Origin: Lawsonibacter sp.
GTDB lineage: Bacteria > Bacillota > Clostridia > Oscillospirales > Oscillospiraceae
NCBI GenBank assembly: GCA_022798155.1
Contig: JAAWLY010000105.1
Coordinates: 1 to 7,589 of the forward strand
Direction of reading: 5' to 3'
Length of the DNA stretch: 7,589 bases
A model generated the notes under the pieces. That model searched no databases and was not told the origin of the DNA. It saw nothing but the letters and a program-made list of their open reading frames with translations. Made by a program: the position numbers and the translations under genes. This document shows positions 6,301 to 7,589 of the stretch, piece by piece (the stretch's first letter is position 1; every line of letters starts with the position of its first letter).

Positions 6301-7386
6301 TCCAGCTCCAGCACGGGGACGAAAATTACCACCAGCAACTACTCCCTCTCCGCCAGCGCCCTGGACCAGGTGGCCTTTGTCCCCGCCAGCGGCTACACCG
6401 GCACCGTCTACCTGGACTTCACCGCCACCGCGCTGAACAACGGCGGCTCCTTCGACGGGACGGTGGAGATTGAGGTGGGCCGGGCCCCGGCGGACGTGAC
6501 GGTGTCCTACTCCACCCGGAATACCACCCCGGCCCGCTTCTACGCCGGCGACTTCGGCCGGAGGGGCTATACCCTCAGCTCCGTCCGCTTTACCTCCCTG
6601 CCCTCCTCCGGCGAGGGGTACCTGTACTGCCAGTACACCAGCCCCACCCGCTACGGCAGGATGGCCGGTACCGGCGACAGCTTCCGCGTGAGCGGAGGCG
6701 ACCAGATTAACGAGCTCACCTTTGTCCCCCGGGCGGGGTTCACCGGCACGGTGACCCTCCCCTATATCGGCACCAACTCCAACGGCTCCACCTTTGAGGG
6801 GGAGGTGCTAATCAACGTGTCCCCCACCTACAGCTCCGCCTACTTCAGCGACATGGGCGGGTACAGCGAGGCCCAGCGGGCGGCGGTGGACTTCCTCTAC
6901 GACCACAATATCACCCGGGGGCTGACCACCAGCCAGTACGGCCCGGAGGCCTCCATCCGCCGGGGCGACTTCGCCCGGATGGTCTACCAGGCCTTCGAGC
7001 TGAGCCCCAGCGGCAGCTCCAACGTCTTCTATGACGTGCCCTCCGGCGCCTACTACGCCGAGGCGGTGAATACCCTGTATGCTCGGGGCGTCGTCAGCGG
7101 CGTGGGCGGGGGCTATTTCTCCCCTGACACCGCCCTCACCCGGCAGGACGCCATCTGTATGGTCCAGCGGGCCATGAGGACAGTGGGCTGGAGCGCCAAC
7201 GACGGCTACGCCAGTGCCTTGGCCGGCTACAGCGACAGCGGCAGCGTTGCGGGCTATGCCCAGGGGGCAATGTCCTTTGCCGTCCAGCGGGGCTACCTGC
7301 CCACCTCCGGCGGCCGCCTCAGCCCCACCCAGCCCCTGACCCGGGTGGACATGGCGGAGATCATCCACCGGGTGCTGACCTATTAA
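3253..7386 (+). CDS. SLH-anchored surface protein with BIg2 domains and a six-copy repeat
   Basis: The 1377-residue product is a secreted, cell-wall-attached protein. The start is ATG 3253, set by AAGGAG 8 bases upstream; the stop is TAA 7384-7386. Order of parts: Sec signal peptide (1 to about 29); four BIg2-type Ig domains (about 50-157, 157-249, 273-393, 394-476), the first three carrying the family's TWSSS signature; a short Pro/Gly/Asp/Thr linker (250-272); six tandem repeats of about 113-129 residues (477-1191); and three SLH motifs (1197-1250, 1259-1313, 1326-1375). SLH triplets bind pyruvylated secondary cell-wall polymer in Gram-positive bacteria, so the C-terminus should be the anchor and the Ig and repeat parts the exposed region. 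The gene lies 79 bases after another surface-protein gene and ends at a strong terminator. No catalytic motif is visible; adhesion or an S-layer structural role is inferred. GC content drops around 3540-3990 and is high in the repeats. Confidence 0.95.
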   Translation: MRKTFAQCCFALLLAPVLTFMLIGTVALAAAGGGARDTTAGSPAASPTGYTYTMKINYNGEDKTDETVDLMFDDDKTLSAEVTRQLGDTGRPSTVTGANITWSSSNTNVVTIVTTTGRMRAVGQGKDITITATTNITDPITNKPVSVTATCTVTVSDLYQIIITEYDFQHEVNNFSVDEDAEYQLWAVVTKNKDIVKNPTVTWSSSKTDVATVDGNGLVTAKNTGTTEITATCTIDGKTIDCTVTCTVKSTGTKPGGDDDNPTTPGDTLPTGVSVKEIAITTPQGPVKMDPGTQRVDATATFAITGKSDQKVNVEWNRDGGATATYTDDDKKKYIIPITWSSSDREVASVSGGKLTGGEPGEADITASVPDKDENGNPTTKTFKEVLKVTVNGYKLNKAAVPIKLYENQSIKLSEKEIVLTYGDATLATLSYWAENSSIASYVNGSIVGTMPGTTKFTVSDSKRGFRETFDVIVEADPNSTIPSQGTITIKNTDTLPFTDRRLTFGNQAGGELSHITGLNVDSNEGTLYYRYQSESQPGTGVGAGSYYYPGRSGGVPSGRQSLSDITFVPKSDFSGAATIRYTAVSEGGQNYNCCIMLTVTTENGVNAGISLSTPYNTPVSFSGEEFERVCRERTGTNLDYVIFSLPAEREGTLYANYVNQGNYGQKVTTTARYGKRDLNNIWLVPAPGYSGPVTIYYTAHSKGSPGTTYKGQIAVTVNPENGAAIGGLAYDITRGGVAFFDDRDFNDYCQDDLMDYRQTLDFIRFDSLPAAGEGVLYYDYRSSTSTGSRASTGTSYYYGTRNPRIDRLAFVPAADFTGTVRIPFSGQTTSGVRFSGNVEINVRGGTGAGDIYYTCAPGRTVSFRTRDFTDLSQKLNGRTIDYIRFQSLPNTSDGYLYHNSTRITGTGTSYYNSTGSYRIGNLSFRASNSFSGTIDIPFEGTDRGGSIFTGVITISSNGSGTASGNIRYTANPKSAAVFERDDFDSLCWEETREYVNTVRFKIPSSSQGTLYRNYRSSSSTGTKITTSNYSLSASALDQVAFVPASGYTGTVYLDFTATALNNGGSFDGTVEIEVGRAPADVTVSYSTRNTTPARFYAGDFGRRGYTLSSVRFTSLPSSGEGYLYCQYTSPTRYGRMAGTGDSFRVSGGDQINELTFVPRAGFTGTVTLPYIGTNSNGSTFEGEVLINVSPTYSSAYFSDMGGYSEAQRAAVDFLYDHNITRGLTTSQYGPEASIRRGDFARMVYQAFELSPSGSSNVFYDVPSGAYYAEAVNTLYARGVVSGVGGGYFSPDTALTRQDAICMVQRAMRTVGWSANDGYASALAGYSDSGSVAGYAQGAMSFAVQRGYLPTSGGRLSPTQPLTRVDMAEIIHRVLTY
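3400..4680 (+). repeat. Four BIg2-type Ig-like domains (protein-level repeats)
   Basis: Units lie at about 3400-3723, 3721-3999, 4069-4431 and 4432-4680. The first three share the strand TWSSS, encoded by an identical 15-base string (ACCTGGAGCAGCAGC) at 3553-3567, 3856-3870 and 4267-4281. Unit 2 is a textbook BIg2 (VATVDGNGLVTAKNTGTTEITAT). Unit 3 carries an insert before the TWSSS strand. Unit 4 is divergent: it lacks TWSSS but keeps the pattern, with SYWAENSSIASY in that place and later IVGTMPGTTKFTV. A linker (STGTKPGGDDDNPTTPGD) separates units 2 and 3. Confidence 0.85.
4681..6825 (+). repeat. Six tandem copies of a ~115-residue beta-rich repeat
   Basis: Copies lie at 4681-5067, 5068-5421, 5422-5799, 5800-6141, 6142-6486 and 6487-6825 (boundaries within a few residues). 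Shared landmarks in order: a strand before an F-x-(S)LP motif (DFIRFDSLP, DYIRFQSLP, SVRFTSLP); G-x-LY-x-x-Y (GTLYANY, GVLYYDY, GTLYRNY); a Ser/Thr/Gly/Tyr-rich loop often with SYY; L-x-FVP (LAFVP, VAFVP, LTFVP); a G-(F/Y)-(S/T)-G-(T/P)-V strand; then G-x-x-(F/Y)-x-G and a closing V-x-I-x-V strand. Copies are clearly divergent in protein and DNA. The G-L-Y...FVP...F-x-G...Y-T order resembles cadherin-like/tandem-95 adhesin repeats, but I cannot assign a named family with certainty. Confidence 0.85.
6841..7377 (+). repeat. Three C-terminal SLH motifs
   Basis: SLH1 at 6841-7002 (YFSDMGG, then a helix ending DHNITRGL, then IRRGDFARMVYQAF); SLH2 at 7027-7191 (FYDVPSGAYYAEAV, YFSPDTALTRQD); SLH3 at 7228-7377 (YSDSGSVAGYAQGAM, LSPTQPLTRVD, ending two residues before the C-terminus). 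The arginine of the classic TRAE binding motif is kept in all three (residues 1237, 1297, 1364), and its glutamate is replaced by aspartate in all three. Family knowledge: such triplets attach proteins non-covalently to secondary cell-wall polymer. Confidence 0.93.
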
Positions 7387-7403
7387 GGCACAAAAAAAGC
7401 ACA

Positions 7404-7433
7404 AAAATTCCCCGGCCGCGGCCGGGGAATTTT
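7404..7433. terminator. Bidirectional Rho-independent terminator
   Basis: A perfect 30-base palindrome (AAAATTCCCCGGCCG and its complement) folds into a 13-bp stem with a CGCG loop, starting 17 bases after the SLH gene's stop and ending 5 bases before the convergent gene's stop. On the plus strand the U's are part of the stem (UUUU, then CAUGUCU). On the minus strand the stem is followed by a richer U run (UGUGCUUUUUUU), so termination should be stronger for the minus-strand gene. Confidence 0.88.
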
Positions 7434-7438
7434 CATGT

Positions 7439-7589
7439 CTAAAAGCGGTGGACCCATCCGGACAAAAACCACACGGGGACGAGCCAGGTTAGCATGTAAA
7501 TAAGGAGATTCAGGGGGGACAGGGAGGTGTAGGCCCCCACCGAGGTGAGGTAGGCGGCCAGGGCCATCCCCAGCAGAGAGCCGGCACAG
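7439..7589 (-). CDS. Integral membrane protein, C-terminal fragment
   Basis: On the minus strand an open frame runs in from the right edge for 49 full codons to TAG (7441-7439). The start is outside the window, so only the C-terminus is seen. The visible residues form two hydrophobic segments (about SLLGMALAAYLTSVGAY and PLNLLIYMLTWLVPVWF) joined by a short polar turn, ending SGWVHRF, as expected of the last two membrane helices of a polytopic protein. Codons are GC-ended like the flanking genes, and the stop sits 5 bases before the shared terminator, supporting a real gene convergent with the SLH gene. The family is not recognisable from this piece. Confidence 0.7.
   Translation of the reverse strand, partial: CAGSLLGMALAAYLTSVGAYTSLSPLNLLIYMLTWLVPVWFLSGWVHRF

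Noticed and set aside
4681..6825. Could the repeated stretch be a CRISPR or DNA-level satellite array?
   Set aside because: The repetition is at the protein level with widely divergent DNA, one open frame throughout, and no constant short repeat with spacers.
6808..7404. 198-codon open frame on the minus strand opposite the SLH motifs
   Set aside because: It is antisense to three well-formed SLH motifs and begins inside the terminator region; its composition is Gly/Val/Ala-rich shadow protein.

Overview
The window holds two large genes for secreted surface proteins, read left to right, and the tail of a convergent membrane-protein gene at the right edge. The DNA is mostly GC-rich (about 63-70% in 60-base samples counted by hand) with strong preference for G/C-ending codons. 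The second protein has a Gram-positive-type signal peptide, bacterial Ig-like group 2 (BIg2) repeats and three C-terminal S-layer homology (SLH) motifs. Together these suggest a GC-rich gut-type Clostridia, most like the Oscillospiraceae (Flavonifractor, Lawsonibacter or Oscillibacter relatives). The taxonomic call is inference from style, not from a marker gene.

Layout. Positions 1-3173 hold the 3' part of a very long gene, open at the left edge, for a multidomain protein with SbsA-like Ig modules and fibronectin-III-like modules. A 79-base gap (3174-3252) follows, with a strong 10-bp hairpin that has no U-tract and a clear Shine-Dalgarno site. Positions 3253-7386 hold a complete 1377-residue gene: signal peptide, four BIg2-type domains, six divergent copies of a roughly 115-residue beta-rich repeat, then three SLH motifs. 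A perfect 30-bp palindrome at 7404-7433 is a likely bidirectional terminator. From 7439 to the right edge, on the minus strand, is the C-terminal end of a membrane protein.

How they may work together. The SLH protein should be exported and held on secondary cell-wall polymer by its C-terminal SLH motifs, displaying a long Ig-like stalk. The upstream protein is built from similar surface modules and shows no anchor in its visible C-terminal part. The close spacing and shared orientation suggest the two are co-expressed and act on the cell surface, possibly as adhesin or S-layer-associated partners. This is inference. No mobile element, CRISPR array, tRNA or rRNA was seen. The most noteworthy signals are the six-copy repeat of the SLH protein, a cysteine that recurs at one position in three copies, and an AT-richer patch that straddles the junction of the two genes.
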